Shown: one piece after another, positions 23,501-34,812 of the stretch
Layout: every line of letters begins with the position of its first letter
Numbering within the stretch: position 1 is the first letter of the stretch
Origin: Triops longicaudatus
Taxonomy: Eukaryota; Arthropoda; Branchiopoda; Notostraca; Triopsidae
DNA length: 64,000 nucleotides
Direction: 5' to 3'
Assembly: GCA_022885665.1 (NCBI GenBank)
Contig: JAGQDJ010000073.1
Span: 248,001 to 312,000 of the forward strand
Translations under genes and position numbers: made by a program
The notes under the pieces: model-generated
Database searches by the model: none
Told to the model about the DNA's origin: nothing
Seen by the model: the letters and a program-made list of their open reading frames with translations, nothing else

Positions 23501-26246
23501 CTTTTGAATCCAAGAAAGAGTCGATATACCATCCTACCCACAGAAGCATGGCAGAATTCTTAGCAGCGTATCATTTAACTTTAGAAAGTGATACAGAAAA
23601 AGTATCGTCCGGGTTATTCCAACTCTACTCGGAAGACTCTAGTTTTTACGAAATATGCAATTTCTGTGCAGAAATGGGGCACGGTAAAAGGGTCGCCAAG
23701 GCATTCCAGGACATTAAACTGGCCAAAGGTTTTGTGCATGCGTTAAATGAGAGTAATGGTCGTTTTCATAGTCTAGAAAAACTGGAAAACTTACTGGGAC
23801 AAATGAGGAACGCACTGCCCTATGATATCTCTCTGCCTGACGTAGGTGTAGCCTTGGACACCTACATTAAAAAAATCTTCGATGACCTCGGCAGCGTTTG
23901 GCGCGTAGAAACCATGCGTTATAAGAAGAAAAATGACGAGGAATTCGTGGCCAGCTTGGTTAGACTGCTTAAGGAGTCTTTTAGTCTGGAATTAACTGAT
24001 AGGGAGGTTAAGTTTTGGAAAACCGGCCAAAACTGTGGCCCTTCTCTATGTTTTCGTAGCGTGACTTTACAATGGAATCCCATTTTGATGGTTTGGTTGC
24101 TCAGGGGTGTTATGCAATCCAGTATTCAGCTAAGTAGTCTCACATATGAAATCTACACATACGAAAACTGTAGGGGTTACGGGATTGAGCAATGGCATCT
24201 GCTCCTGAAGTCCGATGTTTGTCCTGAAGCCATCAACTTTCAGGGTGATTATGGTGAGTTTTTATTAACAAACGTTTTTGGCTTGTGGGATTTTTCGGTG
24301 TTGCGGTAGAATAGTTGTAGTAGTTTTCGTATTATACAATTTTTTAATTGTATCAATTACATTGTATTAGTTATATTCTTGTCTAATTTTCAAATTGTGT
24401 TGATTATTTTCTTGATTTGTTGGAGATTTTAACAATGTCGCCTTTTTTCGATACAGAACTTGCCGAGGGATTCTTGAAATTATTGAAAGACGCACCCAGC
24501 AACTGTTTGCTTACCGAATTGGACTTGAATATCCGTTTTGGTAAGGATGTCTCTATAAATTGATAAATTTGAAATTGTCACTAATTGTCACTAATTTAAG
24601 TAATAAGTCATGTCGAACTGAGTTTTCTACAGTAAAATTAACTTAGGAGCGTATCAAGCCTAATCATGTTACGATTGCAGATCTACTTCAGATTGTAGAA
24701 AGACGGGACAGTTGACACTTCGGACAAACCATATTAAAATCATAACTAATCAACTACAAAAGTTTTGGACATGAAAAAACTCTGAGACGTATTCCATGCG
24801 ACGGAGGTCACACGAGTAAGGTTTCTTCGGAAAAGAATGACTGTTACGCGAGAAATTAAACAAAAACTAAAATTCGTGGCTCTTTCTGTAAGAAACCGGA
24901 CTTCGTGTTTTCGTTGTCATGTTTACATTAAGGATTTGCCATTCAGCGTTTCATTTACTCTGTTGTTTTCGTTTTAGACGAAGTACGCGACGATCTGTAT
25001 GTCTTACTCGAAGACTGGCTCCCTAATCGTCTAGTAAAACTGAATCTTCGCGTTTTGTAAGTAGGACAATGACTCCATAACGTTGCTTATTACACCGTTT
25101 GATTCCACTTACATTCCTGTTGCATGCGTTTTGATAGAACTGCCGCCAATGGCTCACGCCATTACCTTAAGCAATGTACAAATCATAAAAACATTATCTT
25201 TCTCTTAACTTTCTCTTTCTCTAAACCAGAACCCGTGGCGATCAAATGGATGGGTTTGAAGCGTCATTGATGAAGCCCTTGATTAGTGGAGTCCGCTGTT
25301 TCAACAGGCTTACCTCCCTAACTCTCTACACTGATAGGGATTACCAAGCGCCCGAAGGTTTTATTGAGGCTATTCTTCAAAGCAAACTACAAGAGTTAGA
25401 ACTGGCCAACATGCGCTTTACAGTTACAGTAAGATATTTAGATATTCTTTAGTTATAAGTTAAGATATTCTTTAATATTAGATTGGAAGTTTGGACTTTT
25501 TCCTTGTATATTGTTAAACGTAATGCGTTTTCTAATAGAGTAAGGATCTTGCGAAATGGACATCGATTCCTGGTTGCAAGCTCGAAAGAGTTCGCCTACG
25601 GGCAGTGTCGTTACAAGTGGAGGACCCTGACGACGTCTCGTGGACACACATTTCGATTCCTCTAAAAGTGTTGAGTTTAATTTACTGCTCTTCATTAGAA
25701 GAGATGTTGATACGCCACGGATCTCCGTTTAAAAACTTGCGTGCTTTAACAGTAAGCATCAATAAGGAAGAATCACTTCGCGAGGCTGTGGAGGTCGTGT
25801 GTAAGAGCAACCGAAGCAGTTTGACGAAGTTAACTATACAGAAAACTGATGCAGTGATCGTCGAAGAATCACTTCCGCAAATTTTACTACATTGTCCATC
25901 ACTTCAGACGCTTAGATTGGAAAAAGGAAAAACTGTCTATGTTCAAGATGCAGAAAAAATGCTGCGGGCATGCCAAGCTGCGTTAAAGCTTCCTTACCTA
26001 CGAAGATTGGAATTCCCCGACCTTCAACCGAATTATTCCAGCGTGAAAGACTTCTGCGTAGCAATTGCAGATATCGCTCAAAAAGCTGAAAAATATTCCG
26101 TGACGCTATCCGTCTTTAAATGCGACTGGGCAGCCCTTGCCATTTTAATCTTCCGTAAGAGGAAATTGAACTTCAGCATAAAATACGTGGACGACGCGAC
26201 ATACGAAATGGATTTCCTGCCGAAAGAATGCAACCAGAGAACCTGA
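20558..26246 (+). CDS. Caspase-NACHT-LRR protein (NLR with built-in caspase domain), 1263 residues
   Basis: Twelve exons: 20558-20572, 20716-20901, 21023-21255, 21326-21447, 21534-21649, 21822-22097, 22421-22597, 22657-24253, 24457-24540, 24978-25056, 25230-25428, 25539-26246. Phases close exactly. Residues 6-225 are a caspase fold: RRIGSNYDVEALEKNL (substrate-binding Arg), catalytic His about 97 (VVVMSHG), Cys about 144 in FFFNICRL where most caspases have QACRG, and the small-subunit core YSTLPRFASYRKEESGSVF. NACHT follows: Walker A EGNPGYGKST near 325-335, Walker B VLIILDGFDEAN near 406-417, sensor VVLTSR, and the NLR motif HRSMAEFLAAYHL near 674. From about 905 to the end are irregular leucine-rich repeats (LTELDL, LVKLNL, LTSLTL, LQELEL, LRALTV, LQTLRL). 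No CARD or Death domain is present. By family logic it would be a cytoplasmic sensor that oligomerises and activates its own protease. Exon 5 is duplicated by an assembly fault at 21708. The ligand is unknown. Confidence 0.88.
21590..21826. repeat. Two identical 118-bp copies joined by one N (assembly fault)
   Basis: 21590-21707 and 21709-21826 are identical as far as I can read, separated by the single N at 21708. Each copy holds the end of caspase exon 5, the following intron and the first bases of exon 6. Reading the first copy's exon end and then the second copy's acceptor gives a clean gene. Confidence 0.9.
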
Positions 26247-27075
26247 ATCTCGATGTACTTTCATGTGAACCATACGGTCCACCGAGGGCTGTGTGGAGAT
26301 TAAAATATTGTTTCTGTGCGATCAAACGTTTTAACGTTAAAAACTCTTGTTGAATTCTTTGTACTCGAGTTGTTTTCTTTTCGAGAAGTTAATAAATTTA
26401 ATATTGATGTACGTTCACGTCATTAGATTAACTGCATTAGTGTAGTAGAAATAAAAAAAAATATAACTAGCTCAAAGAAGCGAACCGAATATAATAACAT
26501 CGCTTCCAAAAACCCAAAACTTGCTACCAAATTTTATTGAGCATTATGCAACTTCTGCTTTGTGTCATTTTCGGAAAAGAAGGTGTTAGACAAACAAATT
26601 ATGAGCGAGTAGCAAAATTCTGTATGTAAGGTGCTCACTAGCAGTGCACGGGAAATGTCTTAAAAGAATTTTACACATTATGACACAAAAACAAAACATT
26701 TTCATCTCACAAAAAAAGCACACAGAATACGCGGTTTTCCATATTTCCTTTCCTCTTCGTTTACGATGCCAATGCCACAATTCTTCTATCATCCGTTTCC
26801 CGAAAACTGCCTGAAAGGGCTCCAAGAAAGCATTTGCCGTGGAGCTCGTCCGTTATAACTTTCATTTGCAAATAAACGGGTACAAGCTGAACTGGAACAC
26901 TGAAGTTCAAGGCTTCTGCAAACATCTCTAAAAAAAATAATAAAAATCATTATTATTATTATTGATACTAATAATTTAGATATTGGCGTTAGCGGATTTT
27001 TTCTTTAATTTTCAGTTAACACATGCATAAGCATAGCTCACTGCTTTTTGATAGATTTATCAACACGGAATTTAC
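26247..27075. other. Spacer between the NLR gene and Ral, with poly(A) signal
   Basis: AATAAA at 26391-26396 probably ends the NLR transcript. The remainder shows no coding segment; the two genes converge here. Confidence 0.5.
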
Positions 27076-27826
27076 CTAAAGTATCGCGCACTTCATCTTC
27101 TTCCTCTTCGGTTTCTCCTTTCCAGTACTGGTCTTGTTTTCTTCCAACTTACGCGACCGGATATCGCGCATTAGGTCGAAAAACACCTTAGAAAGAAAAT
27201 ACACCAAAACATCAGACAAATAGAGAAATCACTAAAAATCTGAAAAAAGTGAAAAAACCCAAAAAATCTCAAAAACCCAAAATAATCGTTAAAACCCAGA
27301 CAAAACACACAAAAAGCAAAGAATCCAGAGCCACAACCAAGGATCGGAAAATATTTTTTTCCCCAAAAAATTCCTGAGCAAAAAGGCAGCTAAAAAGGAA
27401 AACAAAAAGCAATTTATGTATCTTTAGGATGTGGAAACCGACCTTATCAACATTTTCTCTTGTCTTAGCGGAAGTTTCGATGTAGGGAACGCCCCACTGA
27501 GCTGCTCGTGCTTTGGCTTCTTCCTCGCTGACTTTCCTTCGTTCTTGCAAGTCGCATTTGTTGCCGACTAGCAAAAAGGGAATTTGCTCGTCGCTTTTCA
27601 CACGCAGGATCTGCTCGCGGAATTGCTGCGTTGCTTGGAATGACTCTTCTTCGGTGATGGAAAACACGCAGAGAAAACCTTCGCCCGAACGGAAATAGTT
27701 ATCTCGGATGGCAGCATAGTCTTCTTGCCCAGCCGTGTCCAAGATATCAATCTGAACCTCTTCGCCATCCAACGTGTGTTTCTTGCGGTACGAATCGGCC
27801 TTTGTAGGCTCATAGTCTTCCACGAA
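27076..27826 (-). CDS. Ral: Ral small GTPase, C-terminal 164 residues; P-loop exon not found
   Basis: Two exons on the minus strand: 27826-27443 and 27186-27076. They encode Ral from switch I onward: FVEDYEPTKADSYRKK (effector loop), DILDTAGQEDYAAIRDNYFR (switch II), LLVGNKCDLQERRKVS (NKxD base recognition), ETSAKTRENVDKV, then the basic tail and CAIL, a geranylgeranylation box. Ral acts at membranes on the exocyst and RalBP1. About 38 N-terminal residues, including GxxxxGKS, should lie in an upstream exon, but I find no match between 27827 and 31300, where a foreign duplicated block begins at 29745. Either the exon is farther away or this copy is broken. An intron read-through after VDKV has no meaning. 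Confidence 0.9.
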
Positions 27827-29744
27827 CTAAAAATAACAAAAACGACAAATCAGTAAATTTAATAAATTAATAAAATGAAAATTAATAAAATTAATAAAAA
27901 CAAATAAATGCAACAGAAAAAAATATATTAAAAAAAATCTAGAAGTATTAAAACAATAGACATAATAAAAACCAAGCACAGATAAGTAAAATAAGCTCAA
28001 AAAGTACGCATGAAACATATAAAAATGCCTAAATAACGAAATCTGGAACTGATCGAGTAAGAAAACAAGCTGAATTAAATATTTTGCGCTTTACTGCGCC
28101 ATAAAATGTACAATTCTGCCATTCAGACAGAAGAACATCTTCAATTTGAATAAAAATAGAAGTACAATACACTAAAATCGGTAATAGAATGAAAGCATGG
28201 CTTCAACAGGCAACAAAATAAAAACTAGCATACAATACGTATAAATAAATGGATACAGAATGAATCAAACGCTGCAAATACGTAATTAAGAATGCAAAAA
28301 CGCACAAAGGGACGACTGACGGCTAGCTTTTGAAATCTAAGACAATAGATGCTTTTGTAAAAGTAATTGATGATAGTTTCCGAGGCATGGAAGTGTCCAT
28401 GATAAATGAAGCGAAACGTGGCCCCAGGTACCGGCACTCTGACGGTACTGTCTGCGAAGGTGAAACGCCTTTTCACATGCGAACTCCCATGAAAGGTCAC
28501 AAAGGTAACCTTTGCACCATAACAAAACGACCCGGATCGATAAGTCGTTTGTCTTTGTGGTATTCGTTGTTGGAATTGCCTTTTTCAGTGTTCAAAAGAC
28601 TCAAGTTTGTAAATATTACGAAATGGTAACAAGAAACTCGTAAATCAAGCACGGAAATCGAACGACAACGCCTTTTTTTTTAAAGGAACCGTAAGTATTT
28701 TCGCACAGTTAATCCTCCGTTAGGAAGGAATGCTACAATAGAACACAAATTACAGACCCGTAACTGTCAAAACCGCAAAATGCTTCAAGGCAAAAGATGT
28801 CACGTTTAGTAATTTTCGATAATAGTTTTCTTCACTGACGCAGAAAGTAGCAAATGTCAAGGTTTCTAAAGTCAAGGACATTTTTTTTAGAAAAGGCCTG
28901 AATTTCCATAAATTTATTTTTGTGAAATTTTACGTTTTAAATCTCATGTTGTATATATTTAATAATTTTCTTTCATATATTCTGATTAACTTAAAAAGTG
29001 CGTGAAAACGGTAACAAGGAAAAGATTCCTCGTTATGGAAATGACTAAAATGGCCTTAAAATCAGCCAAGCGTTCGAAAAGGAACCGTTACGCCAGCTGT
29101 TCAATATTCATTCATTGTTAGCTACTGTGACATTGAGTACACAAAACGTCTACAAGCTTAACGGTAACAATCGTCAATCTGCACGACCTATTTACGCTTT
29201 GTGGTTTGTCTTGATATCCAGAGATTGCACTCAAACTAGTTTACCATTACTGTGACACTTACTAATTAACTCTTGTCAACACAACTCTTACTAAAAACAT
29301 ATGAAAATAAACTAACAAAAATAAATAGTGAAAAATAAATTAATAAAAATAAATAGAGAAAATATATTAATAAAAATTAGTAAAAATAAAAAATAAATAC
29401 AATTAAAAAGCCCTTAAACTAAGATGTGCTGATAAAATTATTGCTTTCTAGAAAAGAAAATCCATTACAGCGTCAAGCATACACGCAAACTGACGTTTTC
29501 GGCATGATTATGCTGTATTAGAACAGTTGCTGTCTGCGAAACGCTAACTTAACACTCAAATCTTCGATTATTCTAACAAACAATAATGTCTGAATTGCAC
29601 GATACAATACGCTATTAAATTCCCGACAAATTTTTGTGCACAAGCTTCGATTTAAAAAAAATTAAGGTAAAAAAAAAAATGAAAACGCAAAAAAATTGAA
29701 AATAAATAAAAAATAAAACAAAGATGCATAAAATTTTTGAAAAA
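27827..29744. other. Upstream of the Ral exons, no gene seen
   Basis: AT-rich on both ends, with many AATAAAAA runs near 27.9 and 29.3 kb. Searched by eye for the Ral P-loop exon on the minus strand without success. Open frames near 28.3-28.6 kb on both strands lack any recognisable motif. Confidence 0.4.
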
Positions 29745-29765
29745 TAAATATCGATTAATTTTTTT

Positions 29766-30405
29766 TTAATTAGAAAAGAGAAAGTAAAGAAGAGTCTTTA
29801 TACCCGTGGAATTTCTTTCCTGAATCGTTCCAAGTTTAATAAGTGGCGAGTCATGTTGTTCATCATAGCGTGAATATCGATGATTCACTGAGCTATTGAG
29901 GAATGCGAGCTTTTCACGCGTCTCATCGTTAACTCCTGTCGGGTTTTGGAATAAAAGATCTCGTACCATCGCTACTTGTTGTTCCTGGAATATTTAGAAC
30001 AAACCGACATGAATATTTGTAGTTATTTAAAAATTGACTTAAAATCTTACGAGTAAGGCCTTTTCTTTCTTGATTCTTTCTCTTTCTTCCAATCCATCAC
30101 GTGTCATACTCAGCGAGTGCTTATTCTTCATTTCTAACTGATTAATAGTAGCTTTAGCATGGGCCAATTCTCTTTGTAAGCGCTGAGCCTCCAATTCGGC
30201 CGCCAACCACCGTTTGCGACATTCTTCTTGGAATTTGGCAAACCTGAAAAACTCTACAAAAACGACAATTTTTCTAACAGTTGGTTAAGGTTTCAAGAAA
30301 ACGTTTAAACGTCTTACCTTTGTCATAGTTAGGGATAATATGCTCGTGGTACCGACACAAATCATCAAACATTGCCGTTAAGGAAAGCTGCGCTGAGGAA
30401 GCCAT
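29766..30405 (-). pseudogene. Truncated RacGAP1 copy, exons 1-3 only
   Basis: Exons correspond to 30405-30318, 30253-30051 and 29984-29804. All three are intact with their splice sites, and the frame reads on past the third donor for about 12 codons to a stop at 29766. If transcribed it could make a peptide of about 170 residues consisting of the centralspindlin coiled coil without C1 or GAP domains. No downstream exons exist before the duplication ends, so I call it a pseudogene unless expression is shown. Confidence 0.75.
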
Positions 30406-30892
30406 GGCGTTTTAGCTTAAAAAAGCAAATTTCCAAGCTAAATGACTACAGGAGTCACTGCAAACTAAAAAGAAAGTATTTTCTAATTGATGGACACATT
30501 CCCAACTTGGCTAGTAAAAAAGGCAGAGTGTCAGGCACCGAAAGTTTGGAAGACAAAAAAAAAACTGACAGCTTCCCAACGACAGAACGTTGTCTGCTTG
30601 TTTTCCGCGCTGGGAGAGAACGGCTGGAAGTTTGAATTTTGGCCCCGCCTGGTATGGGTGACGTCATCCAGACAGAGTTTGTCTAGGCAAATGGTTGCAC
30701 CCGCTTTCAAACCGCTGAAACGCGGGAACGGCTGTAGGTCAATGGATTGCTTTGGTATTTGATAAATTTTACTCTCACTATTTTATTAATGCTGAAAACC
30801 TGTTTGCATGTAATATACTGTTTACATTCTTCTCACCACTGCGCAGAAACTATAACAAAACTTGTGACATTTTAGAACTTTTCCGCTTTCAC

Positions 30893-31076
30893 CAGTGGCG
30901 TCGTGCACTTCAAAAATTTGGGGGGGGGGGGCCCGATTTTGCATTTCTTGTAAAAAGGTGCTACTTTTTTTTCAGGTTTACAAATTTTGAAAAAGGGTGA
31001 TACCTTTTTTTTCAGGATGGCAAAAAATTTTGGGGGGCCCGGGCCCCCCCCGGCCCCATATGGCACGACGCCTCTG
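30893..31076. mobile_element. 184-bp hAT MITE with 8-bp target duplication
   Basis: Terminal inverted repeats CAGTGGCGTCGTGC (30893-30906) and GCACGACGCCTCTG (31063-31076) pair with one mismatch. The 8-base target duplication GCTTTCAC lies at 30885-30892 and 31077-31084. The paralogous locus near 20360 has a single GCTTTCAC and no insert, giving the empty site. The interior has G- and C-runs and no coding capacity. Confidence 0.93.
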
Positions 31077-31271
31077 GCTTTCACCGTGCAACAAATGCTC
31101 ATGGTGAAAGTTGGATTTACGTAAACCGCGGTTCATAATTCGAAGCAAAAAAGGCGATACAAGAAACCTTTCGAAAGCCTAGTAGGCCAGCTCTGAGAAA
31201 GATCAGCTTAGTGTTACGCAAACTGTGTTTGTGTGGCTGAACGTCTTTGTTTGTGAAAAACTTCCTTGAAA

Positions 31272-31286
31272 ATGTCTTCAGACCAG
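31272..31286 (+). pseudogene. Orphan copy of NLR exon 1
   Basis: ATG at 31272 followed by four codons and a GTAAG donor, equal to 20558-20572 with one base change (Leu to Gln codon). The duplication ends eight bases later and no caspase exon follows. Confidence 0.8.
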
Positions 31287-31294
31287 GTAAGATG

Positions 31295-31689
31295 ATATTG
31301 TCAATATTGTAAGATGATGTATTAAGAGAAATTACTTCCACTAGTCCAGAAACCAAGGGTGCGGGGGGGGGGGGGCAAAAAGGGAAACTACGCTAAAAAA
31401 TGAAACAATGAACAACTACTGGCGTGACATTACTCCCGGCCCACTTTCGAACGCCCCGTTCGACTTACAACTATCGACCTGGGCCTTTAAGGAAATTAAT
31501 GTCAGCCGTAACTTAAGCATGGTTATGAAAACTGAACAATGGGCATGCAAACAGAGTTACACAAACAAGATAAGGTTAGCCGGTGTTAGTAGGGGATAAA
31601 AATTATAGAACGCAACGCAGATTGCCATAACAAACCCTGTCAACAGTGGTAGCGCCTTACAACCGGTTTTTTTAATAGATTCTTAAAGC
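31295..31689. other. Unassigned sequence between the duplication and the Ty3/gypsy element
   Basis: Contains a 13-G run near 31360 and a GC-richer stretch at 31420-31600 without recognisable motifs. It may be a remnant of the retroelement's 3' end, but I find no LTR. Confidence 0.35.
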
Positions 31690-31707
31690 TCAGTCTAGAC
31701 AGGTTAT

Positions 31708-33700
31708 TCACCGACCCTTTTGTTTGCTTTGCACCTTCTCCATCGTTTCCCTTACTATCTCGAACGTTTTTCTCAGCCGGTTAGCGACCTCAGTTGCCGG
31801 GCTGGTTGGCTCAGAATCTTCTTGCATAACATCAGGAATAGATCCCAGTGCTACATCAATCGGTAGTTTTGGTTCTCTCCTGTACAAAATAAAGAACGGA
31901 GAATACCCGGTAGACTCCTGCCTCAAAGTATGGTAGGCGAAAGTCACGGCATCTAAACTAACGTCCCGATCCCGGTGATGGCTGCTTACGTACATGGAAA
32001 GCATGTCCGGAAGTGTGTGGTTCAGCCTTTCAGATAAGCCATTACATTGCGGGTGATACGCAGTTGTCGTAGTGTGATTAGTCTGTAAGGCCCTGAATAA
32101 GTATTCCGTAAACTCTGCCGTTAAGCAAGTTCCCCTGTCGCTCAGAATTGTTTCCGGAGCACCGTGCCTTAGCACCACTTGCTGCACGAAAAACTTCGAT
32201 ACCCCATCTGCGGAAGCGCTTGGGACAGTTCGGGTTTCTGCCCACATTGTGAGGTAATCAACAGCTACTATAATGTATTTGTTCCCCGCGGCGGTCTCTG
32301 GGAATACACCATGGAGATTAATTTGATTTTCTCAAATGGTCGCTCGACTTTTACAGGTATCATTAACCCTTTCTTCTTCGAAGCTTCACCCTTTTTTGTT
32401 CGACAATCCTCACAAGAAAGCACATCGTTGGACACGTCGCGCGTAATTTTGGGCCAAGAAGTATCTCTTGGAGACTTTGACCCACGTGCGTTTCAAGCCA
32501 AGGTGACCAGCTGTACGTCATCATGACAAGCGTACAATACGTCATGTTTTAGGGGTGCCGGTATACACAACCGATGGCGCTTTTGTCCATTCCTAACATT
32601 TACTCTAAAAAGCTTACCGTCATGCAAAGTGTACGGACTCACCTTTCGACGGTCTACGGCACTGGGATTTACATATTCTAGAATCCCGATAATCCTTGAC
32701 CACCTGGGGTCATTTCGTATTTCATTTCTTACATCTTTAACTAGGTGGTCAGTAAGACCGACCGCGAAAACTACTGGCCCGTGTTCATCTTCACCCTCCG
32801 CTACTGGGGGTTCAACGGGATTACGTGATAATGCGTCAGCGTCACTGTGTACTCTTCCGCTCCTGTGAAATATCTGGAACTCGTATTCCATTAAAGACAG
32901 CGCCCATCTAGCAAGTCGTCCTGACGGCTCCTTCTTAGTCATCAACCAACATAACGCGTGGTGATCGGTGACCACTCTAAATGGTTCACCCCAGATAAAA
33001 GACCTGAATTTCTTTACAGCCCAAATGAGGGCAAGACATTCCTTTTCAGTCGTCGAGTAATTTCGCTCACTTTTGTTCATAAGTCTACTGGCATAGGCAA
33101 TTACTCGTTCAGTTCCGTCCTGTTTTTGTACCAGCACGGCTCCTTTACCGAAATCGCTTGCATCTGGGTGTATCTCGAATTCTCCTTTGAGAACAGGGTG
33201 GGCCAAAATGGAGGGTTTGCTTTAAGTCCTCGAATGCCCTCTGTTGGTCCAAACCCCAAACGAACGGGACGTTGTTCTTGGTAAGCCGAAACAGTGGCTC
33301 AGCTCTTGATGAAAAGTCCTTAACAAATGTCCAGTAATGCGAGCAGAGACTAGAGAAGCTACGAACGTCTGTCAGGTTTTTGGGGACCGGAAATTTTTTC
33401 ACGGCATTAACCTTGTCTCCTTCAGGCCGAATACCTTCAGGATTGATCACGTGACCGAGCACAGTTACGGTCTCGCAGACAAAATGGCATTTGCTCGGTT
33501 TTAATCCAGTCTCTTTTAGACTGGTCAGTACGGAGTTTATATCAGATAAATGCTGCTCAGAAGTTTTGGAGAAGATCACGACATAGTCCAGGTAAACGAG
33601 GCAAATCTGCCACTTACGGCATGCTAGGATGACATCCATCATCTTTTGAAACTTCGCAGGAGCGTTACATAACCCGATTGGCATCTTCCTAAATTGGTAG
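31708..33700 (-). pseudogene. Ty3/gypsy pol remnant: partial RT, RNase H, integrase
   Basis: RT begins abruptly at MPIGLCNAPAKF, so the protease and the first half of RT are missing. The catalytic box reads YLDY where active enzymes have YxDD. RNase H follows (ASDFGKGAVLVQKQDG, TEKECLALIWAVKKF, TDHHALCWL) in a second frame after a shift near 33200. The integrase zinc finger is shifted again near 32500 and has a stop; the integrase core (LRHGAPETILSDRG, HPQCNGLSERLN) is readable to its end near 31708. Confidence 0.85.
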
Positions 33701-34812
33701 AGGCCATCCGGTGGGACCTAACCGCCTGCTGACGTACGATTCCCGCGCTAGACGAGACCCCTTTGTCTGTACTATGGCGCATGCTAGGTACTACTCTACC
33801 GTTTACACTGGCTTCGCTCCGGCAGTTGCGTGCAATATGTCCTGACCTTATACATTTAAAGCAACTTAGAGCACCTTCGTGCGTCCTAAAACTAAAGGGA
33901 GGATAACGGCCAACCTTACCTTGTGAGCTTCGAAGGTCGCTCCTCAGCTGCTGGAGTCCCTCGTTGAGCGCGTTCGTCAAATATCACATCATGTCCCTCA
34001 GATTGTCGCGGCTGCACGTCGTGGTGGCAAGCTCGGCACCAGCTACAGTGGCACACCTCTCCGAATTCCGAGACACAGAAGTCCACCATGACTGTGATGC
34101 CCGTGCCCTCTCCTGTCCGGCTTCTAGCTTCTTCGCTGCTTCGACAAATTCCTCACTGGTAGCGATATCACGCTGAGCCAGTACTTCAACGAGGCTCGGT
34201 CTCAAGCCGCGGAACAAATGGTCCAGCTTTTGTGCATCCGACATGTTGGGGTCGACGTCAAAGCACAACTGTAGCACTTCCATACAATACGAGTTAACGT
34301 CTCTTCGGGCCTCTGAACACGCATTTGCAGCTCCATAAGCTTTTTGTATGCCCTGGCTTTCGGTACAAAAGCCTTTTCGAATGCCAACCGAAGTTCCGTC
34401 CAATTTGGCACTTTTCTGCCCTGGTTTTGAAATTCTTTTCGAAACCGTGTTGACGCCACACCCTCCAGGCTTGCTCCGAAGAACCTTGCCTTGTCATCTT
34501 CAGACCACTCGTTAAAGTCCGTGGCCTCTTCGTAGTCATATAGAAACGTAACGGCGTCAGAGTCAGTACTCCCATCGAAACGGGGAATTGGTGTCGCTTT
34601 TCTTAGTGGTCCTCTTTCGAAGAAATCGAAACGGTCCCAGAGGACAGTACGGCACCCTCTTGGGCCATTTGAAATTGGATTATGGAAGGCACTACACTAC
34701 AATCAAACAACAGGGGTAGAGATAAGCCGCGAACACGTCGGCTTTGTTGAAGGTGGCTAGATACCGACCCGTCTTCGGATGGGTTGCTACGCTGATCACG
34801 CTCTTTACTCAT
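33701..34812 (-). pseudogene. Ty3/gypsy gag remnant with CCHC zinc knuckle
   Basis: A gag-like start near 34812 and overlapping gag pieces in three frames between 34575 and 33984 indicate several frameshifts. The nucleic-acid-binding knuckle CFKCIRSGHIARNC lies near 33830-33870. It passes directly into RT sequence near 33690 with no protease in between, evidence for an internal deletion. Confidence 0.7.

Larger units (their letters stand above)
29745..31294. repeat. Segmental duplicate of 19212-20578 (RacGAP1 5' end, divergent promoter, NLR exon 1)
   Basis: Matches 19212-20578 almost base for base at a constant offset of 10533 up to about 30690; beyond an 11-base deletion and a 192-base insertion (MITE plus target duplication) the offset becomes 10714. 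The left break lies within the RacGAP1 intron after exon 3, the right break a few bases into NLR intron 1. The full-length genes show that the copy at 19-20 kb is the source. Confidence 0.92.

Noticed and set aside
28330..28629. Open frames on both strands between Ral and the duplicated block
   Set aside because: No start context, splice chain or recognisable motif; the two strands are equally open, as expected by chance in a GC-richer patch.
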